Source of the DNA: Polyangiaceae bacterium
Lineage (GTDB): Bacteria; Myxococcota_A; Polyangia; Polyangiales; Polyangiaceae
Reading direction: 5' to 3'
Length of the DNA stretch: 64,000 nt
Assembly (NCBI GenBank): GCA_015075635.1
Contig: JABTUA010000003.1
Span: 1,674,001-1,738,000, forward strand
Below, piece after piece: positions 57,768-64,000 of this stretch. Within the stretch, counting starts at the first letter, position 1; each line of letters begins with the position of its first letter. A model generated the notes under the pieces. That model made no database searches and was not told where the DNA came from. It worked only from the letters and a program-made list of their open reading frames with translations. A program made the translations under genes and the position numbers.

Positions 57768-58634
57768 TCAGAGCACGAAATCGAGCATTTGCAGCCGCGT
57801 GAGGTGGTCTTCGACGGCGCGGTTGTAGTCGTCTATTAGCATGTCCAGGCGGATGTGCATGCCGTCGTCGTCGCTCCCGTCGACGGTGCCGCTCACGGCG
57901 ATCTCGCGCTCCGGCAAGAGCAACACGCCGCTCCAGAACGCGCCGTGCTTGGGCGTCCCCGCGTTCGAGGGCAGGTGCAGCCAGTCTTTGCTCATCGCGT
58001 GCACCGGCACGACGCTGCCGTCGTCGAGGCGCACCGAGGTGGGCAGCGCCTCCGCCGGCTCCACCAGGTAGTGCCCCTTCTTGTTCTGCTCGATCAAGAC
58101 CTCGAGCTCTTCGTACAGCTGCTTGTTGAGCGGAGTGTCCTCGCCCTCGAGCAGGGCGTCGCGCATGCGTTTCATGGCCTTCTGAGTGGTCATGAGGTTC
58201 TTGCGCATCTCCTCGGTGCGCCGCGTGTCGCGCCGGATCTTGTCGGCGACGACGCGGATCAGGTTGTAGTGGAAGGGGAAGGCCACATCGCCGTGGTCTT
58301 CGAAGAACTGCATCAGGTCCTTCACGGAGATCTCGAGCACCTCGGCCGCTGTGGCGGACACCGCCGTGGTGCGGCGCTCGAGCTTGGCGAGCGCGCCGAG
58401 CTCGCCCACGGGCGCGATCGGCTTCAGTCGAAAGCTCTCCTCTGCGCCTTCGCGCAGCGAGATCTCGCCCTCCGTCAAGATCAAGAAGTGATCGGAGACG
58501 GACCCCGCCTCGAACAGCACCGTGCCGCTCGGGACCTTTCGCAGCTTGCAGGCCGCGACGAGCTGGCCCAGGTGCTCGTCCGTGATGTTGGCGAACAGGG
58601 GGATCTTGCGCAGCGCGGACGGGGCGACGGACAT
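57768..58634 (-). CDS. cNMP-binding-domain protein with C-terminal PilZ-like region
   Basis: A 288-residue protein. Residues 1-115 form a Crp-type cyclic-nucleotide-binding domain (IPLFANITDEHLGQLVAACKLRKVPSGTVLFEAGSVSDHFLILTEGEISL; APVGELGALAKLERRTTAVSATA, which matches the phosphate cassette GELAxL....RTA fairly well). A helical segment (KIRRDTRRTEEMRKNLMTTQKAMKRMRDALL) follows. The C-terminal domain (LPTSVRLDDGSVVPVHAMSKDWLHL) has strands resembling PilZ but no clear RxxxR motif. There is no helix-turn-helix, so it is not a DNA-binding Crp protein. It probably couples cAMP or c-di-GMP to another process. Confidence 0.82.
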   Translation of the reverse strand: MSVAPSALRKIPLFANITDEHLGQLVAACKLRKVPSGTVLFEAGSVSDHFLILTEGEISLREGAEESFRLKPIAPVGELGALAKLERRTTAVSATAAEVLEISVKDLMQFFEDHGDVAFPFHYNLIRVVADKIRRDTRRTEEMRKNLMTTQKAMKRMRDALLEGEDTPLNKQLYEELEVLIEQNKKGHYLVEPAEALPTSVRLDDGSVVPVHAMSKDWLHLPSNAGTPKHGAFWSGVLLLPEREIAVSGTVDGSDDDGMHIRLDMLIDDYNRAVEDHLTRLQMLDFVL

Positions 58635-58752
58635 GCTGACCTCTCGGAGCCGACGGGAAACGGGGCCGGAGTCTACATGAGATCCTCGGTCCTGCGAGAT
58701 AAGGAGCTGGCGCCCGAACGCTGCTCGGATATTCTAGCTGCGAGGTGCGCAC

Positions 58753-59409
58753 ATGACTGGGCGATGGATTGCTTTGTCTTTGGCCGTGGCTTGCCTGAGC
58801 GGCTGCGGTGGGTCGGACGACGACGCCAACATGCCGCAGAGCGGCGGCTCGGGCGGCGGTGGTGGCTCGAGCGGCAGCGGCGGCTCGAGCAGCGGCGGCT
58901 CGAGCAGCGGCGGAGCGAGCTCCGGCGGAGCGAGCTCCGGCGGCAGCTCCTCCGGCGGTTCCGCGGGCATGGCGAGCGGCGGGTCCGCGGGCACGGCGAG
59001 CGGCGGGTCCGCGGGCATGGCGAGCGGCGGTGGCGGCGGCAGCGGCGGCTCCGGGACTGGTGGCGCGGGGACCGGCGGCGCGGGGACCGGCGGCTCCGGG
59101 ACCGGCGGCGCGGGAACCGGCGGGTCCGGAACCGGTGGCACGAGCTCCGGCGCTTGCTCCAACATCACGACCGGCCTGCCGCCGGCCTGCGACACCTGCA
59201 TGAAGGGGGCGTGCTGCTCGCAGATGCAGGCCTGTCAGGCCAGCACGGCGTGCACGAACCTGGTCACGTGCTTGCAGCAGAAGTGCGCCAACGCGCCGAA
59301 CCTCACGACCTGCGCGTTGCAGAACTGCGGCTCGTTCCTGAGCGGCGCCAGCCTGGCCACGCCGATCCAGACCTGCCAGCAGCAGAACTGCGCGACCCAG
59401 TGCCAGTGA
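58753..59409 (+). CDS. Lipoprotein with Gly/Ser tandem repeats and CC-rich domain
   Basis: A 218-residue exported lipoprotein (lipobox CLSGC). Residues about 25-135 are Gly/Ser/Ala/Thr repeats encoded by 24-base and 15-base tandem repeats. The C-terminal domain (CDTCMKGACCSQMQACQAST ... CLQQKC ... QNCATQC) has the same CxxCxxxxCCxxxxxC start and CxxxxC-xx-QC end as the lipoprotein at 21079-21813. It is divergent from the cNMP-binding gene. Function unknown; probably outer-surface exposed. Confidence 0.85.
   Translation: MTGRWIALSLAVACLSGCGGSDDDANMPQSGGSGGGGGSSGSGGSSSGGSSSGGASSGGASSGGSSSGGSAGMASGGSAGTASGGSAGMASGGGGGSGGSGTGGAGTGGAGTGGSGTGGAGTGGSGTGGTSSGACSNITTGLPPACDTCMKGACCSQMQACQASTACTNLVTCLQQKCANAPNLTTCALQNCGSFLSGASLATPIQTCQQQNCATQCQ
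58957..59136. repeat. Tandem repeats inside the Gly/Ser-rich lipoprotein gene
   Basis: Three 24-base units (GGGTCCGCGGGCAYGGCGAG-type, 58957-58980, 58981-59004, 59005-59028) encode GSAG(M/T)ASG. Six 15-base units (59047-59136) encode G(S/A)GTG. The units are close to identical, so the copy number may vary between strains. Confidence 0.85.
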
Positions 59410-59477
59410 GCTGGGGTGTTCACGAGCTCAGCGAGAGCTGATTGAGACTCGGTAGCGAGCCCGACTATCCTGGCGGG

Positions 59478-60141
59478 ATGTCCGTTTCGAGGATGCACAT
59501 CCTGGGGCTCGCTGCGCTCGTCATCGTGGCACTGCTGGCGTGTCGTCAGAGCTCGAACAAGAGTGGCGCGAGCGCGAGCGCGAGCGCTCCGCCGGCAGCT
59601 GCCGACCCCGTGGACGCTGCTGCCACGCCTCCCACCGATCTCGGCGAAGCGAACGCTGAAGGCCGCGCCCCCGAAGCCGACGCTGGACGGCTTCGTGAAC
59701 TCGCCCAATGCCGCCCTGGCGAGCCTAGAACAGCTCGCCGAGCTGCGTGTAGACAAGCAACTGCCGTCGTTCGTCACCACCTCGCTCAGCTGGTGCGGCG
59801 CGTGGATTAGCGGCAAGAAGGCGAGCATCGACGAGCGGTACATTCGAGAGTGCGACGGATTCAGGTACGTGGTGGTGCTGCGCTTTTCGCGCCTGATCAA
59901 GCCGAAGATGACCGGCGCCTCGACGTATCGACCGGGCAACTGCGCCGGTGATGCGACCGTGTTCGACATCGAGACAGGCGAGCGGCTCGGTTCGGTCCCG
60001 TTTTCGGCGGCGAACGCCGGCGAGCTCGAGGCGATGCAGGGCGTGGAGCAGGGGCGCGTCGAGAGCGATCTCAATCGACGCTGCGCGTGGGCCGCACAGG
60101 TCGAAATCGACGAGATCTTCGGCGATCCGACGCCCAAGTGA
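59478..60141 (+). pseudogene. Lipoprotein gene with apparent frameshift
   Basis: The start at 59478 (MSVSRMHILGLAALVIVALLAC, a signal peptide with lipobox) is in one frame. After an Ala/Pro/Asp-rich spacer, the folded part is in the next frame, ending at 60141 (TLDGFVNSPNAALASLEQLAEL ... RPGNCAGDATVFDIETGERLGSVPFSA ... EIFGDP). The change is a plus-one step somewhere in about 59620-59700, where both frames look plausible. A one-base insertion or sequence error would explain it. Joined, it is a roughly 220-residue exported lipoprotein with three cysteines in the mature part and no recognised family. Confidence 0.72.
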
Positions 60142-60168
60142 CGCTTCACATGCCGCGCGCTCGCGCGC

Positions 60169-60762
60169 TCACGGGTCGATCAGCTCGCCGTACACCATGT
60201 CCTTCGTGAAGGCGTCGTCCAGGCCGCACTCGTCCTTGATTTGGTCCGCAGACACCGTCGCGAGGGTCTCACCGAAGCCGCTGGCAAATCCATACGACGT
60301 GAGCTTGGTCGCGACGGGCAGCACGCACGGCGTGCCGGTCAGGTCCTTGGTTTGGAAGAATGTGGCGTCGTGGAGCAACACCATGCTGCCCCAGCCGCTG
60401 AGCTTGTCGCCGGTGGCGCACGAAGCGGAGAAGTGCTGGTCCCGCACGAGGCCGGTGTCATGGTCCGAAGAGAGCTTCCAGGGTGTGCCGTCCTCGCCGA
60501 CCACGTAGCCCTCCCACTTGTTCCAGTCGGAAGCGACCAGGAAGGCCGTTCCGGCGGACACCTCGGGAAACGTGCTGCTGAAGTGCCAGGCACCCGGCCC
60601 CATCGACTCCCCGACGCGGATGTCCTGCTTCAGCGTACCGACGCAGTAGCTGCTGAACGCCTCGAGGCCCCCGGTCCGAAAGGACTCGCCCGAGTCGGAG
60701 CCGGAACACCCCGAGATGATGGTCGATAGTGCAAGCGCGCCGAGACACGCCGAGGGACGCAT
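60169..60762 (-). CDS. Lipoprotein of unknown function
   Basis: A 197-residue exported lipoprotein (signal peptide ends TIISGC). The mature region is soluble with four cysteines (SSYCVGTL, SASCATGDKL, GTPCVLPV, DECGLDD) and hydrophobic strands (GTAFLVASDWNKWEGYVVGEDGTPWKL; MVLLHDATFFQTKDL). ATG 60762 is chosen because the hydrophobic signal follows at once. It converges with the frameshifted lipoprotein gene and is divergent from the di-heme peroxidase gene. No family recognised. Confidence 0.8.
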   Translation of the reverse strand: MRPSACLGALALSTIISGCSGSDSGESFRTGGLEAFSSYCVGTLKQDIRVGESMGPGAWHFSSTFPEVSAGTAFLVASDWNKWEGYVVGEDGTPWKLSSDHDTGLVRDQHFSASCATGDKLSGWGSMVLLHDATFFQTKDLTGTPCVLPVATKLTSYGFASGFGETLATVSADQIKDECGLDDAFTKDMVYGELIDP

Positions 60763-60991
60763 GCTCCTGATACGCGGGGAAAGCACAGCTCCTCCCCGAG
60801 CGGCCGCGCGCAACGGACGAGCTCGGTCAGCGTGCGCCCGGCCCGAGAGCGTGCGGATGTGCGGCAGTCCGACCGCCGCTACCGGGTAAGGCGCGCCCTC
60901 GGCGGGCTCGGCATCGCACGCAACTCGATCGCGGTGGCGGCGGCTTGCCGAACAGTTTTCGCGAGTTGCTGCCGGGAAGGGGCCAGGACGG

Positions 60992-61007
60992 TGGCACAGC
61001 GGATGCA
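60992..61007 (+). promoter_or_regulatory. Sigma-54-type promoter for the di-heme peroxidase gene
   Basis: TGGCACAGCGGATGCA has GG-N10-GC with TGGCAC and TGCA, and 10 of 12 informative matches. It lies 31 bases before the GTG start and overlaps an in-frame ATG at 61003 that is therefore unlikely to be used. Confidence 0.68.
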
Positions 61008-61038
61008 GCACTCGGGCGTCCCCAAGAGGAGGCCTCTA

Positions 61039-62130
61039 GTGCCATCACGCATCGCCCTCGCATCGTCCTTCGCGCTCGTGTTCGTCGTCGCCTGCAAGGA
61101 GGAGCGGCCTGCGCCCGCAACGACCGCCCCACCGGCGCCGAGCGCCGCGCCCGCCGCGGCCGAGGTCACGCTCGAGCCCGCGCAGCTCGGTATGTTCGCG
61201 CCGCTGCCAAAGGAGATGCCCTCTCCCCTCAACGCCATCACCGAGGCCAAGGTCACACTCGGACGCATGCTGTACTTCGAGAAGCGGATCTCGAAGAACC
61301 AGGACATCTCGTGCAACAGCTGCCACGACCTGGCGAATTTCGGCGTCGACGGGCACGCGTTCTCGGACGGGCACAAGAAGCAGAAGGGCGGCCGCAACTC
61401 ACCGTCCGTCTACAACGCAGCCGGTCACGTGGCGCAGTTCTGGGACGGGCGCGCGGCGGACGTGGAGAAGCAGGCCCAAGGCCCGGTGCTCAATCCGGTC
61501 GAGATGGCCATGCCGAACGAGAAGCAAGTGCTCGCGGTGCTCGAGTCTATGCCGGAGTACGTCGATGCCTTCGAGAAGGCGTTCCCGGGCGAGAAGCAGC
61601 CGATCACCTACGACAACTTCGGCAAGGCGATCGGGGCGTTCGAGCGCAAGCTCGTGACACTGGCCCGCTGGGACAAATTCCTGGGCGGCGACAAGTCGGC
61701 GCTGACGCCCGCCGAGAAGAAGGGTGTCTCGCTGTTCGTCAGCACGGGCTGCACCGCCTGTCACAGCGGAGCGTACGTGGGCGGCGCCTCGTTCCAGAAG
61801 GTGGGTGCGGTGAAGCCCTGGCCGAACCAGAAAGACCTGGGGCGCTTCGACGTCACCAAGCAGGAGGCCGACAAGCTCAGCTTCAAGGTCGCCTCCTTGC
61901 GCAACGTCGCGAAGACGGCGCCCTATTTCCACGATGCCTCGGCCAATACGCTGCCGGAGGCGGTGAGCTCGATGGCCGAGCATCAGCTCGGCAAGAAGCT
62001 GTCGGCCGAGGACGTGGCGTCGATCGTGACGTTCCTGGAGGCGCTCACCGGAGAGGTCCCGGAGGACTACATCAGGCCGCCGGAGCTGCCCAAGAGCACC
62101 GCGCGCACGCCCAAGCCCGACCCGAGCTGA
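61039..62130 (+). CDS. Di-heme cytochrome c peroxidase / MauG-family lipoprotein
   Basis: A 363-residue exported protein with lipobox FVVAC. GTG 61039 is chosen because AGAGGAGG sits six bases upstream and the signal peptide starts there; an earlier ATG at 61003 would lie inside the promoter-like site. Two c-type heme sites are CNSCH and CTACH. Other peroxidase residues are LGRMLYFEKRISKNQDISC, NSPSVYNAA, FWDGRA, NPVEMAM, LRNVAKTAPYFHDASANTL. It reduces H2O2 with electrons from cytochrome c in the periplasm. Its sigma-54-like promoter links it to the hydrogenase gene set. Confidence 0.93.
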   Translation: MPSRIALASSFALVFVVACKEERPAPATTAPPAPSAAPAAAEVTLEPAQLGMFAPLPKEMPSPLNAITEAKVTLGRMLYFEKRISKNQDISCNSCHDLANFGVDGHAFSDGHKKQKGGRNSPSVYNAAGHVAQFWDGRAADVEKQAQGPVLNPVEMAMPNEKQVLAVLESMPEYVDAFEKAFPGEKQPITYDNFGKAIGAFERKLVTLARWDKFLGGDKSALTPAEKKGVSLFVSTGCTACHSGAYVGGASFQKVGAVKPWPNQKDLGRFDVTKQEADKLSFKVASLRNVAKTAPYFHDASANTLPEAVSSMAEHQLGKKLSAEDVASIVTFLEALTGEVPEDYIRPPELPKSTARTPKPDPS

Positions 62131-62136
62131 ACCCGC

Positions 62137-62205
62137 ACGGGCGAGCGGATTCGAACCGCTCCTCGTTCCGGACGTCAGGGGGTGGCGCCGCAACCGCTCG
62201 CCCGT
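62137..62205. repeat. 12-base-pair inverted repeat with tRNA T-arm-like hairpin between convergent genes
   Basis: ACGGGCGAGCGG (62137-62148) is the exact reverse complement of CCGCTCGCCCGT (62194-62205). Within it, minus-strand AGCGGTTCGAATCCGCT is identical in form to a tRNA T arm. The rest does not fold as a tRNA. It may be a transcription end for the two convergent genes or a tRNA remnant. Confidence 0.6.
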
Positions 62206-63617
62206 CACTGATACTGGAACGTCGCGTCGTACGAGGGTGCGGTCCAGGCTCCGTTCACCAGCGCTCGAACGCGCCAGCGATAGGTGGTCTGGTGAAGCTG
62301 GGGGTAGAACGTGCGCGAGGGGCCGGTGGTCGTGTACTTCACGTAGGGTGCCCAGCTGCCGGACTTCGAGGTCTCGATCGTGAACTCGTAGCTCGAGGCG
62401 CTCGTCACGGCAGCGCAGCTCAGGGTCACCGACGGGCTCGAGTGCGTCGTGCCGTTGGGTGACAGGGTGCCGAAGTCGCCGCCGCCGGTGGGCGGCGGTG
62501 GAGGCGGCGGCTGCTCCGGCGTCCCGGACGGGGGCGCCGTGATCGACTTGCCGAATTCGAACACGGAGTAACCCGACCAGGCGCCCCAGCCGTGGACATT
62601 CTGGGCGCGGGCGCGGAAGCGATAGAAGCGGTTCTCGAGCTGCGGCGTCACCTTCTGGAAGCCGTCCACTCGGGTCCACGTGTAGTACGGCTTGAACGCC
62701 GCTCCGTCCCAGCTCTCGAGCGCGAGCTGATACTGCGTCGCATGTGGGACGAGCCCCGTCATCAGCTTGACGTAGTCGAGCGAGACCCGTGAGCCGTCAG
62801 CGGGGTAGAGCCCGGTCGGAGCTGGCGGCGGCTGCGACGGCGCAGGCGGCAGGCTGCGATCGACCACGGTGGGCTCGGTCACCACCTGCATCGTGTCCTT
62901 GTCGACGCCCACGCTGCAGAGCACCTCTTCGGCCCACTGCTTGGCGACGGGCTCGGTCCAGCCCCCGAAGCTCTCCGTCGACCAGTGCGAGAGCTCCTTC
63001 TTGAGGTTGTAGTGGGCGTACCAGAGCGGGAGCGTCGCGAACTGGGTCGTGTCCGCCATCTCACCGGTCCAGAAGCCGCGTCCGGTGTAGATGCCGCACT
63101 CGGCGCCTGCCTCGGCCAGACACGCGTCCGCCGCAGCCTTCACCCGGATCGCGAGCTCCGTCGCGCCGAGCCCACCCGGATCCTGCTCCACGTCGAGCCA
63201 CATGCGGCCGATGGGGAAGCCCGCCGTGCGCTTGAACGCCTCCTTCACCTGCCCGGCGATGTCGTCGGTCCAGTAGAGGTAGACGTAGGCGTCTACGGTC
63301 ATGCCACGGCTGACGGCCATCGCGAGCTGCTGGCGCGTGACCTCCTCGACCTGGGTCCCGGAGACGACGTGACGCACCCCCGAGTCCCAGAAGCAGTCCA
63401 TCTCGGCCTGCGCCATCGGACCTTCCCAGTGCGAGATGTCCACGCCGAAGACGGCATCGTGGGCGGGATCCCCGTAGAAGGGCGGCGATGCCTTGATGGG
63501 CTCGACGACCTCGCCGCCCTCGAGTGGGGGATCGAGGGCGCCGCTCGCGGGCGCACCACAGGACGAGAGGGCGAGCAGACCGGCGCAGGAGAGCGCCTCG
63601 ACGACGCGGAGCTTCAT
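62205..63617 (-). CDS. GH25/DUF1906-like lysozyme-type lipoprotein with Ig-like C-terminal domains
   Basis: A 470-residue exported lipoprotein (lipobox LALSSC). The catalytic-type domain (about 55-260) has FGVDISHWEGPM and RMWLDVEQD, the Asp and DxE positions of GH25 muramidases, with YVYLYWTDDIAGQV and GIYTGRGFWTG between. Two fibronectin-III-like domains follow (about 275-365 and 385-470; TQYQLALESWDG, YRFRARAQNV; YEFTIETSKSGSW, YRWRVRAL), separated by a Pro-rich hinge. It could cut peptidoglycan of prey or of the cell itself. Cys pairs may form disulfides. Preceded by the small MYXO-CTERM-like gene, 19 bases upstream. Confidence 0.85.
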   Translation of the reverse strand: MKLRVVEALSCAGLLALSSCGAPASGALDPPLEGGEVVEPIKASPPFYGDPAHDAVFGVDISHWEGPMAQAEMDCFWDSGVRHVVSGTQVEEVTRQQLAMAVSRGMTVDAYVYLYWTDDIAGQVKEAFKRTAGFPIGRMWLDVEQDPGGLGATELAIRVKAAADACLAEAGAECGIYTGRGFWTGEMADTTQFATLPLWYAHYNLKKELSHWSTESFGGWTEPVAKQWAEEVLCSVGVDKDTMQVVTEPTVVDRSLPPAPSQPPPAPTGLYPADGSRVSLDYVKLMTGLVPHATQYQLALESWDGAAFKPYYTWTRVDGFQKVTPQLENRFYRFRARAQNVHGWGAWSGYSVFEFGKSITAPPSGTPEQPPPPPPPTGGGDFGTLSPNGTTHSSPSVTLSCAAVTSASSYEFTIETSKSGSWAPYVKYTTTGPSRTFYPQLHQTTYRWRVRALVNGAWTAPSYDATFQYQ

Positions 63618-63636
63618 CTGAGAGGGCTCCCTCGAG

Positions 63637-63864
63637 TCAGCGGGTCAACCGGCGGCGAGCGACCAGCGCGGCCGCGGCGGCGAGAGCGACGGCTCCCATG
63701 CCGAGAGACACGTCGGCCGGCAGGCTGCTCACGCTGCAGCCGCCGCCCTGGTTGCAGGCGGGGTTGTCCACGCACTCGGGCCAGGGGGTTTCCGCGAAAG
63801 CGCTCGCGCTGCCGAGTCCGAGGGTCACCAGGGTCGCCGCGAAGACCAGAGATTTCTGCGTCAT
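63637..63864 (-). CDS. Small exported protein with MYXO-CTERM-like tail
   Basis: A 75-residue protein. Signal peptide SLVFAATLVTLGLGSASAFAE is followed by a short Cys-rich stretch (WPECVDNPACNQGGGCSVSS), one hydrophobic segment (LGMGAVALAAAAALVA) and a terminal RRRLTR. Cys, membrane segment and Arg cluster in this order match the MYXO-CTERM sorting pattern of Myxococcota. ATG 63864 is chosen because GGAGG lies 8 bases upstream. It is so short that almost nothing but the sorting signal remains. Cotranscribed with the lysozyme-like gene. Confidence 0.8.
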   Translation of the reverse strand: MTQKSLVFAATLVTLGLGSASAFAETPWPECVDNPACNQGGGCSVSSLPADVSLGMGAVALAAAAALVARRRLTR

Positions 63865-64000
63865 TTGCCGAACCTCCACGGTCTTCATCCTGCCTTTCGG
63901 GGGCCCCTCCGATCAGTGACCGCTCCGGCCAATCCGATGGACGAATCGGCCAATCGGGCGCGAGGTCGCCAGGCGCTCGGCGTCGGGCTCATGCGATCTC

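Noticed and set aside
58957-59136. A CRISPR array from the regularly repeated units
   Set aside because: Units are directly adjacent without spacers, lie in frame within a lipoprotein gene and encode Gly/Ser repeats.
61003-61005. ATG 61003 as start of the di-heme peroxidase
   Set aside because: It falls inside the sigma-54-type promoter and lacks a ribosome site; GTG 61039 has AGAGGAGG and the signal peptide.
62137-62205. A tRNA gene on the minus strand, suggested by a perfect T arm and matching acceptor-like stems
   Set aside because: Only 38 bases lie between acceptor and T arm, and no D arm or anticodon stem can be drawn, so it is reported as a repeat instead.
63926-63955. Two CGGCCAATC direct repeats 21 bases apart near the right edge as an operator
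   Set aside because: They are spaced by two helical turns, but no promoter boxes were found and the region is cut by the window edge.

Overview
The window is GC-rich, densely packed DNA that most resembles a Myxococcota genome of the class Polyangia. Pointers are many short secreted lipoproteins with Gly/Ser-rich spacers and CC-rich domains, a small MYXO-CTERM-like protein, a Ser/Thr kinase operon, many two-component proteins and several cyclic-nucleotide-binding-fold proteins. I see no phage, insertion sequence, integrase, CRISPR array or rRNA, and no convincing tRNA. No gap between genes exceeds 300 bases. Both window edges are arbitrary: nifJ is cut at base 1, and nothing is called after 63864.

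Bases 1-21 kb look like one low-oxygen/energy-stress gene set. On the minus strand a signalling operon encodes a globin-coupled histidine kinase, a double receiver protein and a receiver-PAS-kinase. It is followed by an NtrC-family regulator with a degenerate ATPase domain, a universal stress protein (Usp) and pyruvate:ferredoxin oxidoreductase. Then come two more Usp genes, two divergent CBS-pair genes, a Usp-acyltransferase-epimerase operon, a His-rich lipoprotein, and a nine-gene group-3b-type [NiFe] hydrogenase operon. That operon starts with an acyl carrier protein, contains a lone cNMP-binding domain, and ends with a maturation protease, hypA and a frameshifted hypF.

The gene set continues at 25-32 kb with acetyl-CoA synthetase plus pyruvate dehydrogenase E1/E2, and a three-gene operon with two CBS proteins. 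It reappears at 61 kb with a di-heme peroxidase. Eleven close matches to the sigma-54 promoter pattern (GG-N10-GC with TGGCAC/TTGC context) lie upstream of these operons and point toward them. This is the main discovery of the window: a dispersed sigma-54 regulon joining hydrogen, pyruvate/acetate metabolism and stress proteins. The one NtrC-like protein beside it lacks the GAFTGA loop needed to contact sigma-54.

The rest is accessory. At 21-25 kb are a pair of unrecognised paralogues and a TetR-SRPBCC operon with a clear operator. At 33-38 kb is a HlyD/ABC-2/TetR/TolC export operon with two strong hairpins between its first two genes. At 38-46 kb are tandem von Willebrand factor A lipoproteins and a Ser/Thr kinase-TPR-Cys-rich lipoprotein operon. 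At 46-54 kb are a discoidin-like GT-C membrane protein, a propeller-like lipoprotein, a helix-hairpin-helix protein with a basic partner, and a membrane histidine kinase. At 54-64 kb are a NUDIX hydrolase, a GntR regulator with a C45-type hydrolase and two operator-like repeats, a cNMP-binding protein, several lipoproteins, the di-heme peroxidase and a lysozyme-like surface protein.

Two genes (hypF and a lipoprotein at 59.5-60.1 kb) each carry an apparent single-base frameshift. They may be real lesions or sequence errors.
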